Assembly (NCBI GenBank): GCA_046051225.1
Contig: JBJOOR010000008.1
Coordinates: 1 to 64,000, forward strand
DNA: 64,000 nt
DNA from: CAIODY01 sp046051225
GTDB taxonomy: Bacteria; Bacteroidota; Bacteroidia; Chitinophagales; CAIODY01
Direction of reading: 5' to 3'
Shown: positions 45,639-54,222 of the stretch, piece by piece
How positions within the stretch are numbered: the first letter of the stretch is position 1
Layout: each line of letters opens with the position of its first letter
Translations under genes and position numbers: made by a program
The notes under the pieces: generated by a model
Databases searched by the model: none
Told to the model about the DNA's origin: nothing
The model's input: only the letters and a program-made list of their open reading frames with translations

Positions 45639-46319
45639 TTACAAAAGCTTCATTAACTGTTGCATACCAATGGTAGCTGACTGTTCGATAGCTGTTAAAT
45701 TTTTTAAGGTAGGCAGGTTGGGTAATTTTTTATCTACTACATAAAGCGGTGTGTTATATTTAATAGAATGAATTAAATTAGCAGCAGGGTATACTGCCAA
45801 CGAAGTACCTACAATAATAAATACATCAGCCGTAGCAACTAGTGTAGATGCTGGCTGTATCATCGGCACATCTTCGCCAAACCATACAATATGTGGGCGC
45901 AGTTGAAAGCCATCTTCGCCTTTATCGCCCACTTTTAAATTGCTGTTATATTCATAGAATTTGGGTTTGGTGGGGTTTGTGGTTCTACACAAAGCTATTT
46001 CGCCATGCAGATGCATTACATTTTTGCTGCCAGCTCGTTCGTGCAAATCATCAATGTTTTGTGTAATGATATGTACATCGTATTTGCTTTCCATTTCAAC
46101 CAATATTTTATGTGCTATATTTGGTTTAGCATTTAATACTTGTTGCCTTCTGTGGTTATAAAAATTTAACACCAATGCTGGATTTCGTTCAAAGGCTTGG
46201 GGTGTAGCCACATCTTCAATGTTGTGGTTTTCCCACAAGCCATCGCTATCTCTAAATGTTTGTATGCCGCTTTCGGCGCTTATTCCAGCACCTGTTAATA
46301 CTACAATTCGTTTTTTCAT
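45639..46319 (-). CDS. cobB: Class III sirtuin-like NAD-dependent deacylase
   Basis: A 226-residue NAD-dependent deacylase. Motifs: LTGAGISAESGIQTFRD, ITQNIDDLHERAGS, catalytic His in HLHGEI, WFGED, and GTSLAVYPAANLI. FYNHRR gives the Tyr-x-x-Arg signature of class III enzymes that remove succinyl or malonyl groups. Only one cysteine is found between HLHGEI and PHIVWFGED, so the usual four-cysteine zinc site is missing, as in some Bacteroidota sirtuins. The stop of holB's downstream neighbour, the sirtuin, lies just 1 base after holB begins its end, so they are co-transcribed (holB upstream). Confidence 0.88.
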   Translation of the reverse strand: MKKRIVVLTGAGISAESGIQTFRDSDGLWENHNIEDVATPQAFERNPALVLNFYNHRRQQVLNAKPNIAHKILVEMESKYDVHIITQNIDDLHERAGSKNVMHLHGEIALCRTTNPTKPKFYEYNSNLKVGDKGEDGFQLRPHIVWFGEDVPMIQPASTLVATADVFIIVGTSLAVYPAANLIHSIKYNTPLYVVDKKLPNLPTLKNLTAIEQSATIGMQQLMKLL

Positions 46320-46320
46320 T

Positions 46321-47448
46321 TTAAAATAAATTTGAAATCAAAAAGCAATTATGCATAAATAATATTTTAGTGTTTGCATTTCGTTCGATATGAAAATATA
46401 GCTGGTTTAATATATCAGCTAATTGGTTAAAACCATCTATTGATAAGCGTTGTGCCACATAAGGGCAAAAAGCTTTTTCTCTATCATTCCAAGCTGCCGA
46501 TGTATAATTATTCTCTTTATTTAAAAACGATTCTCTAACTAAATGCAATCCATACTTTACAAAATACTTTTGGTTATCACGTTTTAGTTTTACAATTTGC
46601 TCGTTAAATGAGCTCCAATTTCGTTTATCTTTTTTAATGATAATTTGCATCCAATCTAAAAACAATTTTTCTGTTTCATCATCCTTTTCTTCTAATAGTT
46701 GCAGCGCTAATCTAAAATTACCATCGGCTAAGGTGGCTATGGTTATTGCTTTTTGCTCATCAATTTGTTTTAATTCTATCAATCCGTTGTTGACATCATG
46801 GATTAGTAAAGGTGCAATTTTTACCAACTGTGTTCTAGATTGAATGGTGCCTAAAATCTGTTCGTAGTTTTCGGCTATTAAAATAATAAGTGTTTTTTCT
46901 TCGGGTTCTTCAATCTGTTTTAATAATCTATTACCATCGTTGCCCAAATATTCTGCCATCCAAATTATTACAAACTTATAGCCGCTTTCAAAACTTTTAA
47001 GCGATAAAAAATTAAGTATATCGCTACATTCGTGTGCATTAATGTTGCCATGTGTATTGGTTTCGCCAGCTTGTAGTTTCATCCAATCTATAAAATTGAA
47101 ATATGCATTTTCAGTTACCATTTTTCGCCATTCTTTTATCCATTCAATACTATAAGGCGTTTCGCCAGCCTTATATTCTTTATCAGGATGCTTGGTTACA
47201 GGCATTGTAAAATGAATATCGGGATGAATTAGTTTTTGTACTTTTTTGCATCCGCTACATTTACCACACGAATCAAAATCTGTTTTTTCTTCGCATACTA
47301 TATATTGAATGTATGCCAAAGCCAATGGCAAAGCGCCAGTACCTTCATTGCCTACAAATAATTGTGCATGCGGTATCATGCCCGATTTTACACTGCTAAT
47401 AAAATTTTGCTTTAACGAATGCTGACCAATTACTTGATTAAACTGCAT
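46321..47448 (-). CDS. holB: DNA polymerase III subunit delta'
   Basis: A 375-residue AAA+ clamp-loader subunit: GQHSLKQNFISSVKSGMIPHAQLFVGNEG, a zinc-type CGKCSGCKKV, HPDIHFTMPV, YKFVIIWMAEYLG, RLLKQIEEPEEKTLIILIAEN and RTQLVKIAPL. The P-loop is degenerate (GNEGTGALP with no Lys), as is usual for delta', so it is structural rather than an ATPase. Upstream of the sirtuin gene with a 1-base gap. A TATATTTG box (47508-47515, minus strand) lies 60 bases before the start, between the gene and the hairpin RNA. Confidence 0.9.
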   Translation of the reverse strand: MQFNQVIGQHSLKQNFISSVKSGMIPHAQLFVGNEGTGALPLALAYIQYIVCEEKTDFDSCGKCSGCKKVQKLIHPDIHFTMPVTKHPDKEYKAGETPYSIEWIKEWRKMVTENAYFNFIDWMKLQAGETNTHGNINAHECSDILNFLSLKSFESGYKFVIIWMAEYLGNDGNRLLKQIEEPEEKTLIILIAENYEQILGTIQSRTQLVKIAPLLIHDVNNGLIELKQIDEQKAITIATLADGNFRLALQLLEEKDDETEKLFLDWMQIIIKKDKRNWSSFNEQIVKLKRDNQKYFVKYGLHLVRESFLNKENNYTSAAWNDREKAFCPYVAQRLSIDGFNQLADILNQLYFHIERNANTKILFMHNCFLISNLF

Positions 47449-47550
47449 GAAATAAGTTAATTATTGATGGCTGAAAGATAGCTAATTGCTTTGTGAAATT
47501 GATAATTCAAATATATCAAACAACAAATTTGGGAGGGTTATAAAACACAA

Positions 47551-47635
47551 AACCCCGACTTTGAAAAGTCGGGGTTCGTAAAGTTCCTCAAACCCAATCA
47601 GAACTTTACCTTTTATGAAAACACTGCCGTAAAAG
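47551..47635 (-). ncRNA. Three-stem-loop structured RNA candidate
   Basis: Read leftward, three consecutive perfect or near-perfect hairpins occur within 85 bases: CTTTTACG/CATAAAAG (8 pairs, one G-T), GTAAAGTTC/GAACTTTAC (9 pairs, 14-base loop), and AACCCCGACTTT/AAAGTCGGGGTT (12 pairs, GC-rich), followed by TTTTGTGTTTT like an intrinsic terminator. The compact array without spacer looks like a small RNA ending in its own terminator. It lies in the 302-base gap between holB and fcl. It could be read on the plus strand too, as a leader of fcl. I could not compare it with Rfam (including 6S-type RNAs of this phylum). Confidence 0.6.
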
Positions 47636-47750
47636 TAAAATATTTTTCGAAAACAAAAATAAAATGTTTTTTTATGTTGAAATATAAATACAGTATTTGT
47701 AATAAAAAATTAAACCATAGATTTGATTGATTAATGATACAACTATCAAC

Positions 47751-48683
47751 ATGAAAACTACTGACAAAATATATGTAGCTGGGCATACAGGTATGCTAGG
47801 TTCGGCAATTGTAAGGCAATTAACGGCAAATGGATATACTAATTTACTACTACAAACATCATCACAGTTAGATTTACGAAACCAACAATTGGTAAATACC
47901 TTCTTCGAAAACCACCAACCCGAATATGTATTTATAGCCGCTGCAAAAGTAGGTGGCATTATGGCAAACAATGTTAATAGAGCCGATTTTATCTACGATA
48001 ATTTAATGATGCAAAGCAATATCATTCATGCATCGTTTATACATAAAGTCAAAAAATTATTGTTCATTGGTTCGTCTTGTATTTATCCAAAATTAGCACC
48101 ACAGCCCTTGCACGAAAATTATCTTTTAACAGGTGCATTGGAATATACAAACGAGCCTTATGCCGTTGCAAAAATAGCAGGTATAAAAATGTGTGAAGCA
48201 TACAGAACACAGCATGGCTGCAATTTTATAACAGCCTTACCCACTAATTTGTATGGCACTAATGATTATTATGATTTAAATAATTCGCATGTATTGCCTG
48301 CTTTGCTGCGCAAATTTATAGAAGCAAAAACAAACCATGCGGATGAAGTAATAGTATGGGGTACGGGCAAACCTTTACGTGAATTTATGCATGTAAATGA
48401 TGCAGCCAATGCTTGTATATTTTTAATGAAAAATTATGATGATATACAGCCCATCAATGTTGGTATAGGCAGCGATATTTCGATTTCGGATATAGCTTAT
48501 TTAATAAAAAAAATAGTAGGATACACAGGCAAAATAAAATTTGATACCACAAAACCAGATGGAACACTACGTAAACTATTAGCTATGAATAAGCTGTATC
48601 AATTAGGTTGGAAACATACTATTGAATTAGAACAAGGAATAAGAACTACTTATGAAGAGCTGATGAACAAAGGGTTTGATTAG
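47751..48683 (+). CDS. fcl: GDP-L-fucose synthase
   Basis: A 310-residue short-chain dehydrogenase-type epimerase/reductase that makes GDP-L-fucose from GDP-4-keto-6-deoxymannose. Motifs: YVAGHTGMLGSAIVRQL (NADP binding), VGGIMANN, SSCIYPKLAPQP (catalytic Ser), the YAVAKIAG motif (Tyr/Lys), and LPTNLYGTNDYYDL. The ATG at 47751 fits the usual start MKTTDKIYVAG; the in-frame ATG at 47727 adds eight residues. No gmd gene is adjacent. Confidence 0.93.
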   Translation: MKTTDKIYVAGHTGMLGSAIVRQLTANGYTNLLLQTSSQLDLRNQQLVNTFFENHQPEYVFIAAAKVGGIMANNVNRADFIYDNLMMQSNIIHASFIHKVKKLLFIGSSCIYPKLAPQPLHENYLLTGALEYTNEPYAVAKIAGIKMCEAYRTQHGCNFITALPTNLYGTNDYYDLNNSHVLPALLRKFIEAKTNHADEVIVWGTGKPLREFMHVNDAANACIFLMKNYDDIQPINVGIGSDISISDIAYLIKKIVGYTGKIKFDTTKPDGTLRKLLAMNKLYQLGWKHTIELEQGIRTTYEELMNKGFD

Positions 48684-49327
48684 ATTTGTTGCAACCATCT
48701 ATTCAACACTTTCGAAATTTCGGCGGCTTTGTTTACAATCATAAAATGCCCACCATTGTTCAACTCATAATCGGCTTTAATGGGCTTTATTGGAAAAATT
48801 TTATCCTTATTGCCATGAATATGTTTTACATTATAAGGCACAAGAGTGTTGCGCCAACTTACCGCCTGCTTTATAGACCATGCAAATAAATCGGCATTAG
48901 TATCAACCAAAATAGTTTTTAAAAATTTTCTTTCTTTTTCGTTGCTAATTCCAAAAAACCAAAAAGCAATTTTGTAGGCATACTTTAATTGCTTTAATGG
49001 AAACACATGATGCAAACCAATGCCAGCCAACAGCCTATAAAATAATGGTATTTCGTATTTTGTTTTTACTGATGAAATCAGAATTACTTTTTCTGTTTCA
49101 ATCTGCTTTGCCATTTCAATGGCTATTATTCCGCCAAACGATAAGCCTATCAAAATTGGTTTTGGCGAATTTATTTGAGCTAATAATCGCCCAGCATAAT
49201 GTTCTATCGTTTCGCTAGAAAACGGAATAATCCAATCAATAAAATGCAATTGATAGCCATCAATTTTAAGATATTGAAATGCTCTTTTATCAGCTCCTAA
49301 ACCACTAATACAATAAATATTTTCCAT
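48680..49327 (-). CDS. Alpha/beta hydrolase
   Basis: A 215-residue hydrolase without signal peptide. Nucleophile elbow GLSFGG (Ser near residue 68), and a C-terminal GGHFMIV with catalytic His; HGNKDKIFP includes the likely acid residue. The start IYCISGLGADKRAFQYL is typical of small esterase-like hydrolases. Substrate unknown. The ATG at 49327 is used, just after the pyrE stop; the earlier TTG at 49342 overlaps pyrE. Confidence 0.75.
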   Translation of the reverse strand: MENIYCISGLGADKRAFQYLKIDGYQLHFIDWIIPFSSETIEHYAGRLLAQINSPKPILIGLSFGGIIAIEMAKQIETEKVILISSVKTKYEIPLFYRLLAGIGLHHVFPLKQLKYAYKIAFWFFGISNEKERKFLKTILVDTNADLFAWSIKQAVSWRNTLVPYNVKHIHGNKDKIFPIKPIKADYELNNGGHFMIVNKAAEISKVLNRWLQQI

Positions 49328-49329
49328 GA

Positions 49330-49971
49330 TTAAATACCCCAAGTATCAGGCGATTTGCGCCATTGCTGTAAGGTTTCAATCTGATTAGATGGAACAAGAT
49401 TTTTGGCAACTGCTAATTTAATTAAATGATGATAATCGGATAAGGTTATGTATTTGCAATTGGCATTAGCAAATGCTTCATCGGCTTTAGCAAAACCATA
49501 GGTAAATATTGCCATCATACCCAACACATCGGCACCAGCATTGCGTAAAGCCGCCACAGCTTCTAAACTGCTTTTACCTGTTGATATTAAATCTTCAATT
49601 ACCACCACTTTATCGCCAGCATTTATTTTACCTTCTATTTGATTGCTTAAGCCATGTTGCTTAGGCGCACTACGAACATATAAAAAAGGTAACTCGGCAG
49701 CATCGGCCAATAAAGCCCCATGCGGAATGCCAGCTGTAGCAACACCTGCTATAGCTTGTACATCGGGGAACTGTTTTTTTAAAGCAGCTAAAAATTCGAC
49801 TTTAATACACTGTCTGACTATTGGATAGGACAAAGTAAGCCTATTATCACAATAGATTGGGGATTTCCAACCGCTTGCCCATGTAAAAGGTGTTTGCGGA
49901 TTTAGCTTTATTGCGTTTATTTGTAATAAATATTCAGCTAATTTTTCGGCAGTAGATTCATTGTTTATCAT
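49330..49971 (-). CDS. pyrE: Orotate phosphoribosyltransferase
   Basis: A 213-residue enzyme that joins orotate to PRPP in pyrimidine synthesis. PRPP motif VVVIEDLISTGKSSLEA, and the preceding VATAGIPHGALLADAAELPFLYVRSAPKQHG. Start MINNESTAEKLAEYLLQINAIKLNPQTPFTWASGWKSPIYCDNR is usual. It is upstream of the alpha/beta hydrolase gene (3-base gap), so they may be co-transcribed. Confidence 0.95.
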   Translation of the reverse strand: MINNESTAEKLAEYLLQINAIKLNPQTPFTWASGWKSPIYCDNRLTLSYPIVRQCIKVEFLAALKKQFPDVQAIAGVATAGIPHGALLADAAELPFLYVRSAPKQHGLSNQIEGKINAGDKVVVIEDLISTGKSSLEAVAALRNAGADVLGMMAIFTYGFAKADEAFANANCKYITLSDYHHLIKLAVAKNLVPSNQIETLQQWRKSPDTWGI

Positions 49972-50036
49972 GCCCCAAAACTAATTGATTTTAAAAACAT
50001 TTTTTGCATAATTAATTTCACTTCAATCATAAATTA

Positions 50037-50669
50037 ATGTCGGCTATTACAATTTATATCAACGAAAAACCTGTTATGCTAACAGATGATGAAGAAATTT
50101 ATTTTGCGCCGCCACCGGTTCATTATAAAAGCTATGTGTATTGCAAAGCAAAAACCGAAGAAGATATAAAACGCATCATTACTATTTGCGAAAAGGATGA
50201 AAAATTAGAAACGGCTTTAATGTTTAATAATTCGATTGATGAATTAAAAAAAATGTTTTGGAATTTGCATGTAATATCTAATGCTGCTGGTGGTGTGGTA
50301 TTGAATGAAAAAAACGAAGTATTATTGATTGAACGAAAAGGCAAATGGGATTTGCCAAAAGGCAAAGCCGAAGCCAATGAAACTATTGAACAAACTGCTG
50401 TACGAGAAGTACAAGAAGAAACAGGATTAATGGATGTAACTATTAATCAACCCATTTGCATTACTTATCATACTTATAAAGAAGCCGATGATAAAATTTT
50501 AAAAATAAATCATTGGTTTGAAATGAAAGGGTCATCAGCCAATGCATTAATACCACAAGCCAACGAAAATATTACGGCTGCAAAATGGGTTCCGAAAAAT
50601 GAAATGAAGCATTTTATTACTGCTACTTATCTTTCATTAAAGCAATTAATGGAAAAATATTCGGCTTAA
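50037..50669 (+). CDS. Nudix hydrolase with N-terminal extension
   Basis: A 210-residue protein. The canonical Nudix box is complete: GKAEANETIEQTAV then REVQEETGL, around residues 105-127. An N-terminal domain of about 85 residues (ITIYINEKPVMLTDDEE...CEKDEKLETALMFN) precedes it. Substrate unknown. The gene is convergent with the membrane protein gene at 50666, overlapping by 4 bases. Confidence 0.85.
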   Translation: MSAITIYINEKPVMLTDDEEIYFAPPPVHYKSYVYCKAKTEEDIKRIITICEKDEKLETALMFNNSIDELKKMFWNLHVISNAAGGVVLNEKNEVLLIERKGKWDLPKGKAEANETIEQTAVREVQEETGLMDVTINQPICITYHTYKEADDKILKINHWFEMKGSSANALIPQANENITAAKWVPKNEMKHFITATYLSLKQLMEKYSA

Positions 50670-52444
50670 TTTGTGGCTACAAATTGCATGGGATAATCTT
50701 TAGCATTGCAATTATTCATCCAATAATGCCACACATTTTTTTCGGCATCAAATAAAATATTGGGTGGCGATACTAAATGAATTTGCGTAACACTATCCAC
50801 CTTATTATTAAATTTACTAAACATAAAAATGGGTTTATACAATTCAGTATTTTTTATAAACGTATCAATTTTAGTATCCCAACCCGAGTGCTTATCTAAC
50901 GCTAAATACTTTTCACTGCCACAAGCTTCTTTACACATAAAGTTGTATTCGTAAAATACAAAATACTGATGCATAGGGTTTTTACAATCTTCATGTATTA
51001 CCATATAATTTGTTTTTATAGCTGATAAATGCTCGGTAAAAAGTTGTTCTGTTTTTTGAAATCGCACAAAATAATTTTGCCAAAACAAATAACTTAAATT
51101 GCTACCTAAAGCAAACAATACAAACAATACGGTAAAAATCCATTGCCGATATTTTTCTTTTTTTATTAAATGATGAATGGATAAAACTAAGAAAATAACA
51201 ATACCAAAACCAGCCAACAATCCATTGCGGCAATTACGGTTTAATGCACCATAATCTTTACCCACCATATTGTAGGGCAAAAATGCTGCAACAAAAAACA
51301 CAATTGAAACTAATGCTATTACCCAAAATTTCATTTGTATTCCTTCCTTCGCTGTTGGAGAGGAGTTGGGGGTGAGGTCTTTATCGCCATGGATAGTGTA
51401 CCCACTAACCATATTTTTTGAGTCGATGTTTTTAAAAAAATACCAAGCCGCCAAAACCGAAACTGCAATACTTATTATTGATGTAATTGGATTATGAAAA
51501 GCTAATTGAGTCAACAAATACGGCAACATAACAAATAATTTAAAACATGAAAATGCAAAATGATACACCATGCCTTTTATCGAAAAACTAATTTGATTAT
51601 AGCCATATATTTTTGCCATGCCACTTATAGGAAACAATTTATTCCACAACCAAAATGAAAATATAGGAAATAAAATAATGAAAAAATGTTGTTTGCAAAA
51701 TGCAACTACATTCATTATAAAAATAGGTATTGCTCCCTTTTTTTCGCTGCCGAGGTTAGTGCCTTTACTAACATCATGTACTATTCTATCGCCGAGGTTA
51801 GTGTCCTCACTAACCTTATTATGTACTGTTAGTGAAGACACAAACCTTAACGTTTTACTATATTCTTTCACAAACAAAGCAAACAACACCGCATAAATAA
51901 ACACATAAAAAGATTGAATCTCGAAACTCCAAAAAAGTAAAACGGCTACTACTAAAAAACTAATACTTTTTTTAATAACAGATGGCGATGAATACGTATT
52001 GAGATATAATAAAATGGCAGAGAAGAAGAGGAGCATGCAAAATGTATAGCTAAACATAATTGGTTCAAACCATAAACTATAAATTGGGAATGAAATTGAT
52101 AAAGTTGCAATTCCAAAATTTACAAAAAAGTTATTGCTGAAAAAGAAATTTGAAATTTTATAAATAGCAATACTGCAAAACCAAATCATTAAAAATGAAA
52201 TAATTTTCATAGCTAAAACATAATTTGGAAAATGGAAAACAAAAAGTGCAATGTAATATTCCATTCTTCTACCAGTATTGAAAATGCAATTCTTCATGGC
52301 TGAGTTATATCCAAACTGTTTTGCATTAACTAACAGCAAACTATCCCACATAGCGCCATTATTTGTTAGCAATATCGAATGAGAAATAAGTGTTGCAATA
52401 AATGTAATAAAGGCAATCTGTAAAAATGTTTTTTCGTTTTTCAT
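50666..52444 (-). CDS. Polytopic membrane protein carrying two repeat-derived insertions
   Basis: A 592-residue protein with about ten membrane segments, an early AMWDSLLLV (acidic residue in the first outer loop, as in GT-C enzymes) and a soluble C-terminal part with cysteines. I could not place it in a family. Two stretches do not fit the hydrophobic pattern: residues about 200-238 and about 345-368, both encoded by repeat-like DNA (see the two repeat entries). It may be a glycan-related membrane enzyme, since the next genes are a GT2 glycosyltransferase and a methyltransferase. Confidence 0.65.
   Translation of the reverse strand: MKNEKTFLQIAFITFIATLISHSILLTNNGAMWDSLLLVNAKQFGYNSAMKNCIFNTGRRMEYYIALFVFHFPNYVLAMKIISFLMIWFCSIAIYKISNFFFSNNFFVNFGIATLSISFPIYSLWFEPIMFSYTFCMLLFFSAILLYLNTYSSPSVIKKSISFLVVAVLLFWSFEIQSFYVFIYAVLFALFVKEYSKTLRFVSSLTVHNKVSEDTNLGDRIVHDVSKGTNLGSEKKGAIPIFIMNVVAFCKQHFFIILFPIFSFWLWNKLFPISGMAKIYGYNQISFSIKGMVYHFAFSCFKLFVMLPYLLTQLAFHNPITSIISIAVSVLAAWYFFKNIDSKNMVSGYTIHGDKDLTPNSSPTAKEGIQMKFWVIALVSIVFFVAAFLPYNMVGKDYGALNRNCRNGLLAGFGIVIFLVLSIHHLIKKEKYRQWIFTVLFVLFALGSNLSYLFWQNYFVRFQKTEQLFTEHLSAIKTNYMVIHEDCKNPMHQYFVFYEYNFMCKEACGSEKYLALDKHSGWDTKIDTFIKNTELYKPIFMFSKFNNKVDSVTQIHLVSPPNILFDAEKNVWHYWMNNCNAKDYPMQFVATN
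51339..51410. repeat. In-frame repeat insertion 1 in the membrane protein gene
   Basis: A C/T- and G-rich segment (CCTTCCTTCGCTGTTGGAGAGGAGTT and GGTGAGGTC) translated on the minus strand as DKDLTPNSSPTAKEG. This LTPNSSPT-like peptide is a known fingerprint of dispersed palindromic repeats in Bacteroidota that enter genes in frame. The GGTTAGTGGG at the upstream edge resembles the other cluster. Confidence 0.6.
51738..51858. repeat. In-frame repeat insertion 2 (GCCGAGGTTAGTG hairpins)
   Basis: GCCGAGGTTAGTG occurs twice, at 51749 and 51791, 42 bases apart; each is followed by CTTTACTAAC or CTCACTAACC, closing a GGTTAGTG/CACTAACC-type hairpin. A third related palindrome in reverse lies at 51829-51847. 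The translated products (SEDTNLGDRI and SKGTNLGSEKK) are repeats of each other, so the segment is a repeat array in frame within the gene. Confidence 0.65.
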
Positions 52445-52498
52445 TTGCCCAAAAATAATTAGATATATTTGACCTTAATAATAAATCACAGAAATTAG

Positions 52499-53449
52499 AT
52501 GGAAAAAGAGTTTGAAGTATCTTTATTAATACCACTTTATAACGAACAAGAAACTTTTCCGAAATTAATTGAACGGATAAAAAATGTATTGCACACATTT
52601 GATGTGGCAACCGAAGTAGTTTTGATTAATGATGGCAGCCAAGATAATACACCATTATTAATGGAGCAGATTGCATTGGATGATGATAGATTTCAATGTG
52701 TTTTTTTGAGTAGAAATTACGGACATCAATTTGCACTTACGGCAGGCATGCAACATTGTCGTGGCACAAAAGCCATAATGGTTTTAGATGGCGATTTGCA
52801 AGACCCACCCGAATTGGTTACCGAATTTTATAAACTGATTAATGAGGGTAATGATGTGGTATATGCCATCCGAAAAAAAAGAAAAGAAGGCATTATAAAA
52901 CGAATATTGTATTGGACTTATTACCGCATCATGAACAATATTTCATCTATCAATATTCCATTAGATAGTGGCGATTTTTGTATGATGAGCCGCCGAGTAT
53001 TAAACCAAATAAATGCAATGCCCGAACGTAATAGATATATACGTGGTATGCGTAGTTGGGTAGGCTATAAGCAAATAGGCTATGAATACGAACGTAGTGA
53101 ACGTGAAGCTGGCGAAAGTAAATATTCTTTTAAAATGCTTTATCGTTTAGCACATAGTGGAATATTTAATTTTAGTGAATTTCCTGTAAAATTTATTACA
53201 AGATTAGGAATGGTTACCATTCTATTTTCATTAGTTTATTTTGGATTTACATTATATAAAAGAATCGTTCATCCAGAATTAGTACCCGAAGGATTTACTA
53301 TGATTATTTTCTTAATCTCATTGTTCTGTGGGGTTCAATTAATTTCAATTGGATTAATTGGCGAATATGTTTTAAGAATATATGAGCAGGTAAAACAACG
53401 ACCAATATTTATTACTGATAAAATAATAAAAAACAAAACAACAGCGTAA
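52499..53449 (+). CDS. GT2-family glycosyltransferase (DPM1/GtrB type)
   Basis: A 316-residue enzyme with an N-terminal GT-A domain (LLIPLYNEQETFPKLIERI, INDGSQDNT, LDGDLQDPPEL as DxD metal site, QIGYEYERSEREAGESKYSF) and two C-terminal membrane helices (about 230-250 and 270-290). Enzymes of this type load a sugar onto polyprenyl phosphate. A next-gene methyltransferase overlaps by one base, so they are co-translated. Confidence 0.92.
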   Translation: MEKEFEVSLLIPLYNEQETFPKLIERIKNVLHTFDVATEVVLINDGSQDNTPLLMEQIALDDDRFQCVFLSRNYGHQFALTAGMQHCRGTKAIMVLDGDLQDPPELVTEFYKLINEGNDVVYAIRKKRKEGIIKRILYWTYYRIMNNISSINIPLDSGDFCMMSRRVLNQINAMPERNRYIRGMRSWVGYKQIGYEYERSEREAGESKYSFKMLYRLAHSGIFNFSEFPVKFITRLGMVTILFSLVYFGFTLYKRIVHPELVPEGFTMIIFLISLFCGVQLISIGLIGEYVLRIYEQVKQRPIFITDKIIKNKTTA

Positions 53450-54222
53450 TGGAATTAGAATACTATAAAGAATATTTTGATTTAGAAAGGGGTCATTGGT
53501 GGTTTGTAGCTCGTGAAAAAATAATCATGACGCAAATTAAATTAATGCAAACACAAAGCAACTTACCAAAAGAGAATTTAAAGATTTTAAATATTGGATG
53601 TGGAACGGGAAGAAGCAGCGAATACTTATCACAATTTGGAGAAGTTACATCCTTAGAATATGATAAATTTTGTTGTGAATTTACAACAGCAAAAACGGGT
53701 TTGAAAATTATAAATGGTTCAATAACTGAATTACCTTTTGCAGATAATGAGTTTGATTTGGTTTGTGCTTTTGATGTAATTGAACATGTTGAAGACCATA
53801 AAAAAGGGGTGGAAGAAATGAAACGAGTTTGTAAAACAAATGGAGTTAATCTTATTACTATTCCTGCTTTTATGAGCCATTGGGGTGAGCATGATGAAGT
53901 TAATCATCACTTTAGAAGATATAGATTATTTGAAATAAAAAATCTATATAAAGATACTATCGGTAATGGTTCCGAACTTTTTAGCACCTACTTTAATTTC
54001 TATTTATTTCTACCCATTTTATTTTTTAGAAAAATATCTAACTTGCTAAAAGGAATTTTAAAACGCAAAGGTTCAGGTAGTGATTTTGGTGCTTTTAATC
54101 CTGGATTAGCAAATACTTTATTATTTAATTTGATGTACTCTGAAAATTTATTTTTAAAAAATAAAATCAAATTGCCTTTTGGGGTTTCCATTTTATATTC
54201 TTGGAAAAAAAATGCTAATTGA
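53449..54222 (+). CDS. Class I SAM-dependent methyltransferase
   Basis: A 257-residue methyltransferase with the SAM-binding motif ILNIGCGTGRSSEYL, then SLEYD, FADNEFDLVCAFDVIEHVEDH and GVNLITIPA. The N-terminal YYKEYFDLERGHWWFVAREKII is typical of those paired with dolichyl-phosphate-type glycosyltransferases. The acceptor could be a glycan or lipid carrier. One base overlap with the GT2 gene at its start and 4 with the adhesin gene at its end. Confidence 0.88.
   Translation: MELEYYKEYFDLERGHWWFVAREKIIMTQIKLMQTQSNLPKENLKILNIGCGTGRSSEYLSQFGEVTSLEYDKFCCEFTTAKTGLKIINGSITELPFADNEFDLVCAFDVIEHVEDHKKGVEEMKRVCKTNGVNLITIPAFMSHWGEHDEVNHHFRRYRLFEIKNLYKDTIGNGSELFSTYFNFYLFLPILFFRKISNLLKGILKRKGSGSDFGAFNPGLANTLLFNLMYSENLFLKNKIKLPFGVSILYSWKKNAN

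Noticed and set aside
47551..47576. Simple terminator only for holB or fcl
   Set aside because: The hairpin lies at the 5' side of both genes, so it cannot end either; together with the two further stems it is better explained as an RNA of its own.
50666..52444. Pseudogene or frameshift caused by repeats
   Set aside because: The frame stays open through both repeat clusters and the whole length, so it is listed as a coding gene with insertions.
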